A stretch of 64,000 nt of DNA from Pycnopodia helianthoides (lineage: Eukaryota > Echinodermata > Asteroidea > Forcipulatida > Asteriidae). The position numbers were made by a program, and so were the translations under genes. This document shows positions 1 to 13,600 of this stretch, one piece after another. The notes under the pieces are model-generated. The model was given only the letters and a program-made list of their open reading frames with translations. It made no database searches and had not been told where the DNA came from. The stretch spans positions 12,058,931 through 12,122,930 of the forward strand of contig CM063243.1 in NCBI GenBank assembly GCA_032158295.1, in the 5' to 3' direction. How positions within the stretch are numbered: the stretch's first letter is position 1; the number at the start of each line of letters is the position of its first letter.

Positions 1-838
1 TCAACAAATCGTCACTTTTAAATCAAACTAAATTCAGTGAGTTACAGTACAACCAACTCGGTTCACAGTGTACTCTCAACCCAAGCTGTGGGACCAAGGA
101 AGTAAAAAGAAAGCAGAGGACTAACTGTTCCAAAAAAAAAAGCTCTCTTCTACTAACCATGAGATTCACTGGTAGACAAGCACATAATCCGGCAGCCTTG
201 CCATGGTAACCGGTCAGGCTTTACAACTCACAGCAGGTGAGGCGCCAATTCCAAGATCATCTGATCAGAAATAAGAGATAGCTCATGGAGCAATGATGAA
301 TCTCTCCCTACCACCCACCGGGAGCTATTACTTTGCTCAGCTTACTGCCAAGCCTAAAGAAACAAGCCAATACATATTGGAGAGTTTTTTTTTCTTCTTC
401 TCTTCTTTTTTTGGGGGGTGGAAGATACATGTAGGCTGATGAATTACGGGTGGAAAATCTCTGCTTTCTGCAACTAGATACATTCCTGCAAGGCACAGAC
501 GAGTTGTGTATTCCATTCGGCATGTTCAGTTGTTGATCAGAATGCCCCGCGTGTACAATTGTACTTGTACACGTTGCGAATGCTTAAATGTCCAGCGTGA
601 CATTCCTCAAGTTGCAATTTAAAGGAATCAGCGCTTTTTTTTATTGATGGCTTATAAATGATGTAAAATATCTGAACCTTTTTTCTCTTTTACAAGCGTC
701 TGTGAGAAACATAGAGAAAGCTCTAGGCCTATATGATGAGATGCTGCACTGTGAATGATTCTAGAATTGACTAAGGAACTGTAGCCATCGGGGTCAATAT
801 GTTGCAAGAGACTTGAGAAAAACAAAGTACATGCTGGC

Positions 839-1253
839 AGGGCTCGAATTTAGGGGGAACATCCACAAGACCGTAGGGCTTGTAGCTCAAAATATTTACT
901 GGACCAGAATTTTTGTTGCAAGACCAGATTCAAAATGAGAACAAAACCTTGTTGATGCAGTTTAGCATGCATTTAACAGTTTTGATTTGAATGAACACTA
1001 AGACATGTAAGAGAAGATTTGTATCGTTCGTCTTTCAAATAAAGTGTGCTTTACTCAACAGAATTGAAAGGTATTTATCAGACCCTTAGTCAACATTTGA
1101 ACATATTTTGTTTTATTACAACTCTGTGTGAGGCATTCTTATTCAGTTGAGAAAATAACACAAGACAACCGGACTTGTCAGGTCTTGAGGCTACTGGCCC
1201 GACACTAAAATCACTGGCCTCGGGCCTGCAGTCCAGTGTAAAATTCGAGCCCT
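839..1253. repeat. short TIR element, about 415 bp
   Basis: The ends are inverted copies: agggctcgaattta at the left (839) and its complement, with one extra T, at the right (to about 1253). The interior is AT-rich and has no transposase frame. The form is that of a non-autonomous DNA transposon (MITE). The target-site duplication is not clear. Confidence 0.6.
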
Positions 1254-1524
1254 GGCTGGTTTTCTGTGAAGATTATTTTTTTCCAGTATAGTTTTATAAG
1301 AAAATAAGAGCAGATTGTTTCCCTTTGAAGAAAAACAGATTGTTTCAACCGCTTGAAGGAAAGGATATGAGATTTCATTCCAGCAGTTGTTCAAGTTTGT
1401 GCGTGTTATTTTTTTACAAAATAGTTGATATTGGGCAGGATTTTGGTGGATTCCCACTATGTTGTAATAGTGTAATTTCTTGGAGGATCTTCTGTGTAGA
1501 TAAAAATACTCGGGCAGGGGGATA

Positions 1525-1890
1525 CTTTTGATAATTACTCAAGAAATACATTACCTTAAAAACTTACTTGGTAATGAGCACCTGAGAGGCTCTGCTGATA
1601 CAGTATAGAAACATTGTGAGAAACGACTCCCTCTGAAGTAATGTAGTTTTTAGAAAGGAATAATTTCTCACTAAATGATTTGAATCTGAGAAGCCTTTCT
1701 TAGGCATTTGAAAGCACACAACTCTATGCAACAAGGGTGTTTTTTTTTCCTTTCATTAATTTATTGCAACTTCGATGACCAATTAAGCCTAAATTTTCAC
1801 AAGTTTGTTATTTTATGCATATAATGTTGGGATACACCAAGTGAGGATACTGGTGTTTGATAATTACCAAAAATATACCCTTGCCTTTAA
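1525..1890 (+). repeat. degenerate copy of the 44003-44390 MITE-like family
   Basis: It shares long collinear stretches with the copy at 44003-44390: aaaacttacttggtaa, acattgtgagaaacg, ctccctctgaagtaa, cacacaactc and acaccaagtgag. It lacks the central palindrome and is diverged at both ends. Confidence 0.75.
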
Positions 1891-4800
1891 ATGTGGACTT
1901 ACATATACATTAGGTAAAACCTAGATACACCGTACCTTGGTCCAACCAGAGTTGTATTTTGAGAGGACCTTGTGATTTCCAATTAACTTTAAACCCAAGT
2001 TCAATACAAAAAACCTTCACATCAAAAATCTTCATCACAGGATGGGTACATTTACAGACGGCCCCAATCAAAACAGTCATAATGCAATAGGAAAATTTAC
2101 AAACAGAGTCAGTTTCCAGTTTCAGAACTTAACTTGAAAAATAAGTGCTGTTTACCTACTTAAAAAATCGGAAGTCTCCTTCAAGGTTTAATTCACACGC
2201 AGATGCGCTTGATGCTCTAAACATTACTTGAAAGTGTACGTACGTAGCGCTGTGACTGTATATCCGTCCAGCCAGTCAAAGAAGTACGACGGGTACACCT
2301 TTTAATTTTGACCGTCCATTTCAATGTCCACTTGGACAAGCAGCCTATAATTATTCCTATCTCAAGTTTACCCAGCCCCCCCCCCCCCCCGGGCCTTCAT
2401 CTAATGTCTAATTCAATTTGTAAATCCAGTCATAAAACGTCGATCTGTTATTGATCCGTTTGGAGCTGGCAGCGGTATGGGACGCTTGTGAATTCAGCTG
2501 GAAAATGAAAATATGTTTCTCGGTGATACGAACTTACGTGCGCTCTGAGGTATTTTATTACACGGTAGTATTTGGTCTCCTCAGACTGTTGGCTTCGGAG
2601 GGAAAAAAATATTTAAACAAATTTGGTTGGTCAGATGCAGTTTTCTGCAACCCCCAATTTAAGCACTTTTGAACTTTCCATTCGTAAACACTGAACATCC
2701 GCACATTAATTACTCACCACCTGCAAACATAAACGTATGTACTGCTTTCTTCATGTTTTTTTGCTTTTATTTTACACACACAACCCTTGCACTCTAATCT
2801 TGTTTATTTGTGCCCAAAACAGAAATTCAACTGTGGACTTCTGATAGATGTCTCTGTAAAGAATAATACATGGGAGGGACAGACCAATGTGTTGTGTCCG
2901 AACTGGTTAACCTCTGTATGACACTTTGTGGGATATACATGTACATGTAGGCTTTACATCCAAACATACATGCAGCATCCTGCAAGGAGTTCACTGCCCC
3001 CCCCCCACCCCATCCCAGGCACACATACATACTTGTCAACTCAGTAAATTGAGGACTTGTCTTTGTTCTCCCATTACACATGTACTTGGACTTAAGATTG
3101 AGGATTATTTGTGGAGCAACATTTTTTATTCAAAATCAAACCAAAGATGCAATCAGTCTGTCATACCACCTGGATCCCTGTTGTTGAAGTCCTCTAGTAT
3201 CATTGTTCCTATTGCTTGAGTGTATCTCATATGGTTGTCAGTGTACATTGTAAGAGCACACCCAGTTTATTGCTTTATAAATGCATGTAGTAATTTCAGC
3301 CCAAAATAGCACCTTGAGGATCATCCAGATCCCAGCTCATATTCCTCTCATAAATCCATCTTTCTCCAGTTTCCAGATTAAGTAATAAATCCATACCACA
3401 GATGACCACTCTTATGGGTAATGAGAGCCATGGCTCAAGGCTGGACTTGGAGATTAAGGGCTCACACCAACCCTGGACCTAGGATATATTAATTTAATTT
3501 CTTGCCTCGGGGAATTAGCAGGTAATGTTTGTGTCATGTAGGTTTTTCCCAACAGTAATTGATTTTCTGTACAGGAGTAGTTTGTTTTTGAAGGTCTGTG
3601 TCTCTTAAAACAAACATCCTCACGTCTGGTAATTGTAATGCAGTGACAGATCCAGGGTTGAAACAATGAAGGAACCCCCCCCCTCACCCCACCCCACCCC
3701 ACCCTTTAATCCTAGTTTAAAGTGCTTTAAAATGAGATTCTACTGAAGGGTTTTATGCTGCTGTTGGTTGAGAAAAAAGGGAGAACCTGTAAGTCCATTG
3801 ACAAATGGGTGACAGGCTTGCCATCAAGAGGTCGTGCATTAGTGGTCAGTTTGTTTTCAATGGTTCTTTTGATGTTGAACATGACCTTTAATGAGTTTAA
3901 AAATAGAATTGTCTGAATGTGTGGTTTAACTTAGTAAATGTCAAGCGTATCGTCCTTGTGCATCCCTGAGTAATACAAAACGAGTGATCACACTACACGC
4001 TTTTCTGCGTGAAAAGTAAAGTAGAAAAGTAATGTGTTAATTGTAGATGTTCCTGAGCAATTTTGTTAGTATTGCTTTAAAAGTTCTTGCTAAGCAAAAT
4101 AAAGCAGGATACCAGTCGCAGATGCTACGCATGGCACGGAAATTTGGCTGGTAACCTTTTTGTGGTAAGCATTATACATTTACATGTACATGTAGCTGCA
4201 ATTAGGTCAAAGCAGCTTTTTGGTATTGGGCTCATGAGTGCACAAGGCGTTACGTAGCACACAAACCATTGAGTAACACCATAGAGAGAGGACGTAATAC
4301 TAGTACACTGGGGAATCGGCATCACCGGCTGGATTATGAAATGAAAACGGCCATATCAGAGTTTTTACGTGGGAAGCGTGATGGCTGATTATGATTTGCC
4401 CCGGTGGTGACTTGGCAGAGAGCCAAGAAACTAGTCAGCTTTATTTTAAGAAAATTATGTGCTTGTCAATGTATTATTGTTTTTTTAAGTCAAATGATAT
4501 TAAGTGAGCTAGTGGAACTATTGCCTTGACATGTGCCAATGTTTTTTGTTTTTTTTAATTACAGTACATGTACACATATGTATGTACATCTTGTTGTGTA
4601 CATATGTATACATGTAATATGGTTGATTGACACAATTTTGCCTCTCACATTGGGACGGCATCCAACAAAACAAGCACCCACTATAACAAGCACCCACTAT
4701 TTAACCCTCCGTTTGTCAGTTTGTTATTTAATATGTGAACTAATAATAGAAATCATGCAATTCATGTACAGTATGTTCATCTAGAGTTGTAGGAACTTGT

Positions 4801-5866
4801 TCTTTCCAACATATTTTGTTTTGTTTTTTGTATTGTTCTTTGAGATCCACATTATTATGGATGTACATGTGTAGGCCTACAGGCCTAGAGTATGCAAAAT
4901 CTACAGTGGTACAGTTCATGTTTATGATTCGGGAAACAATCATTCATAATGCATGGCATGAATGTTTTTTTTCAGAACAGTGTCAAAAAACATGAATACC
5001 CTGTACATGGTGTACAGTGTGCACGCATTTTGTAGGCCTACATAGTAAATGTATGATAATATGGATGTATGCATCTCTGCAGACCAGTGGCAGTTTAATG
5101 TACCATAGTAGTGTGTCACCTCTCTGGCCAGTCACACATAATTCAGATATGAATCACACGCAAGGACTTTCAATCAAATCTCGCTTCATCTATTCTCCAT
5201 GCAAACATCTCCGGCGGTTCTTTTGTCCGGTATCACCTCAGCGTGTGTCCCCACTCACTGCTTACAACCTCTCCCTAAATATTTATCCTAAAGATAATGC
5301 AGACAGTTTTCTGTCCGTTGTCTCTAATCCCCAGCTTAATCAGATTTGCTCCTCAAAGGGATGGTGTCAACAGAAAGGTCCGCTAATCGGATTTCCGATT
5401 TCCTAGTGCCATAGCAAAGGCCTGTTGCCCCAGAGCGTCACACTCTCTCTCTCTTGTTGTCATGGTCCTGCGTGCATTTTATGAGTCACAGTCCATAATC
5501 ACTTTCTTAATTAAATATCGTTACAAATGAACATGTGTGTTAGGACTCCATTAACCCGGGGGGATACTGCCACTTGGGTTGAGCGTGCCATTTGTCATCA
5601 TCAAGAGGATTCGGGGAAAAGATCAAACAGACCTGGTTTTTATGAAGTACAATTTTGGAACTTGTATTACTGGGAGTGTTTCTGTTGAGTAGTAGAGTTG
5701 CCTTCAACAATTTCTGGGAGGTCAGAGACCTTTGTCTGTGTCGCACAGTGGCATGAAGAGAAGAAGAAAAATTGAGACTTTTTCACTGAGAAAATAGAAC
5801 TCAGCTGTTGCAAACTGCTTACCAACCAAAAGGACCTAGGGTATAAATGCAAAAAAATAGTTCGTT

Positions 5867-5930
5867 GCCTGACGTTTCGGCCCTAGCAGAGTGTTTCTCT
5901 TTAGCCTTTGCAAAGGTCCAAATGTCAGGC
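5867..5930. repeat. 64-bp element with inverted ends
   Basis: It begins gcctgacgttt and ends aaatgtcaggc, near-perfect inverted copies, around agcagagtgtttctctttag. It resembles a small dispersed repeat. Only one copy was recognised in this window. Confidence 0.4.
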
Positions 5931-8029
5931 CACTTACTATTTTTGTTCACTGAATAGCAATCTGCACTAATGCTAAAAATAGAAGTTCAATATGGTGACG
6001 TCACGCAAGCACCCAGATCTCAAGACAAGGTGTCAAATTTCACTGACGTACATGTGAGTACATGTCCAAGCCATTGTCAGTGTTTTATGCGGTCTGGCAC
6101 GCTAATAATTATGGTGATTGCGTGAGTGGTGGAAAGTTTGTCTGACATTCGTTTTTTTTTTAAAGCAAAAGTGACATCATTACATGTACATGTAGTGCAG
6201 AGTGCTATTCAAGTTTTTGTGTCTGCCTGAAGGAATAAGTAGTTGTAAGTTTTTCTGACATGTAATTCAAATAAATTATGCAATTCTCTTTGATTTACTA
6301 CTCTCACACTGAGGATAATGTTCCCAGAAGCTCTTTGAAATCTATAATTCCAGGGGTTACCCAAAAGTGTAAATGTCATCTGTACAGGCCTCATAAAATT
6401 TGGATCCTAGTTTTAGCCCTTTTTGTCGGCACTGACTCTCGGTCCTGGTGGCACCTTTTGTATCATTGATTTGTGCTTAGCCTGCGTTTCACCTCTTGCC
6501 ATAAATTTAACTACAAACTTGCACCATCTACTTATAAATGTGCTTGTATGCACTGTGCATCTCGGGTCTTATATTTCATAAGGCCTCAGACTTAGTGTCC
6601 ACTACTGGAAGCACCACACACCGTTCCCTCATCTAGATGCTGAACAGGCTTTGATGAGAACCCCCGTAGATGTAGATGTAGATGAGACTATGGCCTCAGT
6701 TGCCCTGGTCTTGCCTCATAAAGAGTCACAGGTCTACATGTTCTAACGCATTGCACGCACGTCACCGGCGTCAAGTGTGCCACGCTGACCATTTTGGGAG
6801 TCAATGGTTAAGCATGTAAATGCGCGTCGCCTAAATTTCGCACTACACTGTGTAATGCACAGGGACATTGACTTCCAAAATATTATTGTGATGATGACGT
6901 CAGGTGAATTGGGTCAATAGTGCATGTCCTGATGTAGGAGAAAAAGTCTGCTGTTGGTCTTGTGTAATGTTTTATGTATTCAAATGTATCAGCTTAAAGT
7001 AAACACTAACCATGCATTGTGAACATGCAATTTAATTTCTCAGAAGAAAAAAAGTATCAGCTACAGCAAAATAATGTTAAAATAAAAACCTGAACATATG
7101 GTCGAAGAAAGACAACTGAAAACATATTTTGTGATGGTGAACGAACACTAACACTTTGTACACATGTACATACACAAGCTATAAATATAACTATTTTTAA
7201 TAAAAAATATACTATAGGAGGATATTAAAAAGACTTTGGTGATGTGAGATCAAGTTTATTGTTCTGGTCTTTTGCTGTTGTAAGGATACAGGACTTTGCT
7301 ATGTACATGAAAAACAACCTGTACATATTTGATACCTGTATTTTATTGCCTAATTTGTTATTTAACAACAATTAAACAGGATTTTAGCAGTTAGGGAGAC
7401 CTGCTTTGTACATGATATCCAGGATGTAGGTCAAATGTTATTTTTGGATTACTCAAATGGTTTCCCTTTTCCTTGTTTTTCTCATGCCCAATCATGACCA
7501 AGGCCCAGTCTATGTAACATATTTTTATTTGTTTTTCTATTTTTTTATTTTGTTTTCCTTCCAAAGTTCTCTTTTTATAACACTATTTGAAGAATTGTCA
7601 TTGGTTGTTTGTGACTGTGGACAGAAAATGTAAACCTTTATTAAAAAACGCATTGCATTTTATTGTTCTGTTATTGTTTGTTTGTTCTGGCCAATTACTG
7701 TCGATCCCGGATACAGTGTGCTTCATTATTGTTTGGGCAAGGCAGTTTTTTTCCTGAGGGAAATGTAAATTTCTGCTGGAAAATCAATTTCAAGGGGCAC
7801 CAAGGCAGTGGGCCAGGGGCATGTAGGCAATTGCCTCCATCGCCTACGCATCAGGCCTGGTCCCTGCCTAAATTAGTTGACATTTTGGGCTGCAGCTATG
7901 GCTGAATCACTATTCTTCATAGTCCTACCAGAAGGCTCGTCCTAATAACTTATCCATACCCCCTAATGGCGCACTCATGCTTGTCTGAAACTGATAGTGC
8001 TGCCCTTGTTTACATGAGAAGTTATCCAT

Positions 8030-8175
8030 TTAAAGGTAGAGTATGTATGTTTGGTAATTACTCCAATAAATTAATGACCATAAAAACATACTTGGTAAAG
8101 AGCACTGGAGAGCTGTTGACATTATAAAACATTGTCAGAAACAACCCCCTTTGAAGTAATGTATAGAAACCCTGA
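8030..8175 (+). repeat. 5' fragment of the 44003-44390 MITE-like family
   Basis: The order of blocks (ttggtaattactcca, aaaacatacttggtaa, gagcactggagagctgttga, ataaaacattgtcagaaac, tttgaagtaatgta) matches the first half of the copy at 44003. The second half is missing. Confidence 0.7.
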
Positions 8176-10405
8176 ATTTTCAATTGTTATTATTTTTTAG
8201 AAATAACGGGCATTTAATATCTACTATATTTATGCCTGTTGTAGCGGTTGATAAATGGATTTTGACAGTCTGACATGCGGGTTGAAATTTTGCTCTCAAT
8301 GTCTGACGCTGCATCTCAGGAATGTCTCCTTCTTTTTCTCTTTTATTCGGGGAAAAAATGTTATTACCATGTATCTGCAGGGTTGCTTTGTAAGATGTGG
8401 TAAGATAAAAGAGAGGAGCCCATCCAGTGAGCTCTTCCATCCGAAGCTTGAGACATTCCAGATGGTCGATGTCAACGAGACAGATGGGCCTGGAAACAGA
8501 TGGTGTCATTCTTGAGGCTGGAGCTAGAGACTACTCTATTATGATTTGTGGATTTGCGTTTTTGCAATCACTTTTGGTTGCATCACCAGTGTTCCTATTG
8601 GGTGGCTTTGGTTTGTCAGTTTGTTTAGAGTCAGTAAACATGCCTTGTTAACCTTCCCTGGTGTTCTTCTGGAGCTGTTGAAGGAGGCGGGCTGTTAAAA
8701 GAGGGCATTTCCACGGTACACTGACCTCTGGAGGCAGGAATCTGGTTATTCTATTGTTTTTTGTTTTTTTTTTCGTATTGGCAAGGTGATGTGTTGAGAA
8801 GGATTGTTATCACTATCAGTAGTCTTGAAAATCATTCAGACAACTAGATTTGTAATTCCCGAGGTCAACAAACACATGAGTAACCATAAAAATGCCTAAG
8901 CGAAGACCTAACAAAATGCTTAGACTAGATTTTTTAAATAACGGCACGGCCGGATTTTCCAAATTAAATGGCAATTTCATTAGATAATTTGAACTACAGT
9001 GTTAAATAAGACACCAAGTTCAAAATCAATTTAAGGCCAGAAATATGGTCGAATAACAGGCAGAACTACACGTAGGCCCCTACAGTGTTACATGTGTATG
9101 TAGCTGTAAGAGTGCGAGAGTATTTGGTTTTATAATGCTTAGAAATAATCACTTTTTAAAGATCGCCCACAAATAATTAAAAGCTGAATAAATTGCTCAA
9201 CCCGAAAGTTGACATGTAAACCATCTGTAAACACAGCTGTATGGTTATGTTGGTGTTACCTTCTCGATACTACAGTGCATTTGAACTTCACTGGAATGAT
9301 TGACACAACCAGCCACACCATACATGCACAGTGTCATGCCTCAATTCTTCGCACTCTTGAATTCTGTGATACCTGTCAGGGTTAGGGCCTTGGTGTACGT
9401 ATTTTTCTGGAGGAATGATCAGTTGCGGCAAACGTTAGGAGAAGATTTTTAGCACAATGTTTTACATCTATGCACATATTTATCATTGATATTGACAAAC
9501 CAATTTGAGCTGTACCCTTGACTGATGCATCAAAAAGCATGTTATACTCATTTTCTTTGTAGAGTACTAACAAATTCCACATTACCTGCTGTAAAAACTT
9601 CAAGAAAATTCTGTATTCAGAGCATTGTTGTTTTACCATGAGACATACCCCAGTCCCGTCCTCCCCTCACCCTTCGCCCCCCACTCCCCAGCAATAAGAG
9701 ACGAGCACAATTTCTATTAGTGGTGGGTAAGGATTGAGAATAATGCTATACTAGTGTAAGCCAAGATTCTGGTTCCATTGTTCCACATGAGTCCCCAAAG
9801 AAACATTAGTTAGCCACCCTTCCCTCTCGCAGTCCCCCCCTCCCCCCAATGTCTGTTCCCAGTCCCCACTAGCCAATGCTGTGTCCTTAGTTTCAATCTT
9901 AGATAAATTCTCTACTTATTAAAGAGGTTAGACGAGTATTACATATTTATGCACTGTGGCCCTATCCGATTTTCTTCAACTTCTTGTTCTGTTCTGACAT
10001 CAGCTCATGATTGTAGGGTTTAATAAACCAATATCTGTGTAGCCAATTAACTATAAAAGACGTTTACTTCACTTTCTTTGTATGTACTCTTCATGTATCT
10101 ATTATTATCGGCCAGCTCCAGTGGCACCTACATGTACTTGAGTGTTACAACTGTACATGTACATGTTCATGTACAGTGATTGCTCATACACAATGTAAAG
10201 GGTTTGAAAAATCACAGGCTTGACCTCCAAACAGACTGGTTAAAGACACTGAGTCTTCCTGCTGGGAGAAGTTGTGCAATCGTTACAAATACTGACCTTG
10301 TTTTTCAGATGTTTGACGAATCCCATCAAAGATTACGCATTAAATAGTTTTCAAGTTTTTTTCCTTTCCATTAAATGGGTTTAAAATGTTTCTTTCCTGT
10401 TTCAG

Positions 10406-10645
10406 ATCTGAAAGAACAGAGAGATTGGTCAGATCACGCCATATGGTGGCCAGACAGGAACCAGTGGTTGAAACGGACCGGTTCCACACTGGACCAATGC
10501 CACGTCCAGGCTGATGCAAAGCTGCAGTTCACACCCATGCACAAGACGCTGCGAGTCCAGATGCCAGACATGCAGCTGATAGACATGCGGGTGGACTTCT
10601 CTACTGATGTCTTATCGTCCGTGATTGAACTATGTAAAGAAGTTG
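10406..10645 (+). CDS. FERMT2: kindlin exon: later F0 lobe and start of F1
   Basis: The exon encodes 79 full codons, [10 protein letters not shown] to Leu-Cys-Lys-Glu-Val, equivalent to human kindlin-2 residues about 53-131. It contains the conserved [10 protein letters not shown] block of F0. The acceptor is a pyrimidine-rich tract ending in cag at 10405. The exon starts with the last two bases of an Asp codon and ends with the first base of a Gly codon before the donor gtaag at 10646. The open frame extends upstream to an ATG at 10375, but that lies in intron sequence and is not a kindlin start. The previous exon must supply the first G of the Asp codon. Confidence 0.95.
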
Positions 10646-13600
10646 GTAAGGTCCCAATGATTGAAATCACTGTATAGTTTTGTGGTGTTTACTGCGTTAC
10701 AGAAGTATGTGATTTATAGCTAAAAGTTTGGTACGTTATCTTTAAAGGTGGACTGGCGTCATGATCATTGCAGGCCCGTACGGCCCTTCCATAGCAAAAC
10801 AGCCTAACTCAAAAAGATACAAATAAATGAACATGACTTAAGACAGAGATAAGCTGTTTTGCCATTTAAAAAAAAGGGACAAAAGTGTAAAAAGAGGTCA
10901 AGATAGGACATACACTGAATGCCTTTGAAACCTTTAAAAATAAAAAATAAAACACCCTCCGTTTACCCAAAAATGATCTTATATATCAAAAACCCAAATT
11001 TTTGAGTTGGGCTGTTTTGCCGAGTAAGGACCGCGTTACTGTACCGGTATGCACTTTAACCCAGTTACTGCACGTACGCGTGTGCTGGCCGTCACATCAC
11101 AAAGGGTGCTGTAATTATTATATTGTGACGTGACGGCAAGCATGCACATGCAAGAATTAACTGGGTTAGAGTTCATAATTCCATGTACAGCCACAGGCTT
11201 GCTATGTATGATCATGACGCCAGTCCCCCATTTATGTACCAATAGGCCTGAGATTTGTCAGGTTTTTCCCCGATATCAGGATATTTTTTTTCTCAGATCT
11301 TCCTTTGCCTTAAAAATGTCTTGCAAGACGTGGCCTGACCATTAACTACAGGTGTCCAAATCCAGACCTCTTGGTTTACAGTTGTGGTGATGTGAATTGT
11401 TGTCCTCTTCTGGAAAATAATATTCAAACCCAGTCTTATTTATCTTGCCTTTCGTCTTATTTTATTTAGAAAATATATATTTGCAGCACAACATCTCACC
11501 AGTAAACTCTGACATTTTCTCCGAAAAGAAAGTAGAGCATTTCAATGAAAGTTTCACTGGGAACTTGAAAACTACATGGTCCATATGATTGTTCATCTAA
11601 AGTCAAGTGTTGTTACCATCCTACAAAAGTCTTTCCCTTCTCCCTCTAACTTGGATCCACTGGTGCTAGTTGAAATTCTTGGCAGTCTTTGCCTCTGCAT
11701 CAGATCGGACATTCCTTCAGGCTCACCATGGTCTGACTAAGGAAATGCTTTTGCAATCTTCGTGGAAATTTATGAAATTGTTTGCAAGGAAACTGTGCCA
11801 TGTCAATTTCAAAAGACCGGGAACAATTTGAGGGGGTGCTCTACGCAGTCCTCCCCAAAGTGTGATTGGTTTGGGGGTTGGGAGGCTGGGGGGAGATTTA
11901 ACTCATGGTCTGTTACACCATCATCCATGACTGTACCATCATATACTTGTAGATTTTGTTTGTTTACAGGAGCTTGCAAAGTGAAGCACTTTTGGAATGT
12001 ATGTTTTAATTTGAAATTCCTTGGTGTTTATGGGTATTTTTGCTCCAGGCCCTGAGCAGTTTACATGATGCAAGCAATTAAAATAACAGAACATGGCCTT
12101 GTACTCAAAATAAGTGTCAGATTGTCTTCTTTTAAAAATAATAATAGGTTCATTGAAAACGTCCTTCTTAAGACTAATTCTGGTTGGGGCTGTACCAGTT
12201 TGGAACCAAAACCTGGGTAAACACCTGCACCTGGTTTTTCTGCATGTTGGGATGATAAATGGTTGTTTATATCATGTACAGGTATTAGCCAAGTTTAAAT
12301 ACAAACGGAGATTCAGTCTCAATGAAATGATTATTTCCAGTTGTGGAAAGACATTTGGCTCAAGAAATTGCATTGTCTTTGTGTTGCAGGTTTACGTCAT
12401 CCAGAAGAGCTCTCCTTCCTCAAGAAACCCGACGCAGGTGCCTTAAACGTTAAACAGCGAAGTAACGGGCGGAAGAAGAAGGACCGAGACCGCGATTCCA
12501 TGGCATCCAGTAACAGCAACGAGGCAGCGTCCACGGGGAGTCTAGATGGCATACCCCCACACACACCCACACGTAGACCCTCCCCTGGGTTCAACCGACA
12601 GGTGACCCCAATTCAACGCCCGGCCACAACGGTAACACCACTCTTTACTCCGTACACAGTTCAGGCTCAGGGAACTTCAGCGATAGTATTGAGAACTTGA
12701 ACATGTCGTTGATAAACAGCCCTCAAGCGCCAAGCAAGGAGGCCCGGGAAGGTCTGGTAAAGCCCAACAACTACCGAGAAAAGGCCCTCATCAATTGCGG
12801 GTAGGTAAACAAGTGCAACTTAGATAAACCAACCCTAATCCCCCAATAACTCATCACCTGTATTGACTGGAATTTGATGAATTTGGTAAGACAGCTATTC
12901 TTGACTATTGGGGACAGGCATACCACTCTATCTGTTTATCAAACTTTCCAAAAGACTTGTTTCTGTGCAGGAACAAAAAACAAACAAAAACAAACGGAGT
13001 TATGCTCTTTGAGGTCTTTTTGTTTGTTTGGTAAGAATGAGGATTGAAGAATCAATAACTTTTCCCAAGGTACATGTAGGGCAAGTCATTTCGATGAAAG
13101 GCTCGGGCCACAGAGAGGGAGGTGTCTGTCAGAAAATAAGGTTATGTATTTATGGCTACAGCGCCTAAATCTGGACAGAATCACAGCTGTGTTCACCAAA
13201 TTGTCCATGACTTTTGTTATGATGGTAGACCTCATGGAATACTAGTTCATGTAGAGCTACATGTACAGTGACCCTTTATGGAATGTGAACGATTTTTTTC
13301 TCGCAGGTTATCCTCAGTTTACTGGTCAGTTGAGGATTTGATTGAATTCAAGATCTCAAATTTCAAGGTCATTGGAATTTATCTTTTATTAAGTTTTTTT
13401 TTTTTTTCATTTAATAGCTGTTTCTGTGAAATGTCTTACACCTGTTTTAGGTAAAGATATAGATTGGTTTCGCTGCTTTCTTTATTGTGCAAATTTTCCA
13501 CTGTTGATGGGACACACAAAGGAAAAACCAGTCAAGTGCACATAATGAATAAAGGGGCAATTTTGTACTCATCATTGTTTGTGAATTGGTATTGATCAAC

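Larger units (their letters stand above)
1..10405 (+). other. non-coding stretch upstream of the first visible kindlin exon (probable intron)
   Basis: No kindlin start exon or other recognisable gene was found; the open frames are short and without family features. A C15 tract lies at 2376-2390 and other C-rich tracts near 2996 and 3674-3703. The stretch holds a TIR element at 839-1253, copies of the 44003-44390 repeat family at about 1525-1890 and 8030-8175, and a 64-bp inverted-end repeat at 5867-5930. TACATGTA-type palindromes recur at 2938, 4181, 4567, 6048, 6181 and 10143. The segment 5130-5420 is free of visible repeats. The missing first coding exon must be in sequence before base 1 or be unrecognised here. 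Confidence 0.7.

Noticed and set aside
2451..2672. Candidate for the missing first kindlin exon
   Set aside because: Its translation lacks the F0 Asp-Gly-Thr-Trp-Glu-Leu and Gly-Gly-Val-Met-Leu signatures. No other stretch of 1-10405 shows them.
5017..5406. 129-residue + strand open frame
   Set aside because: No family resemblance, no splice context fitting kindlin, and codon choice not distinct from intron DNA.
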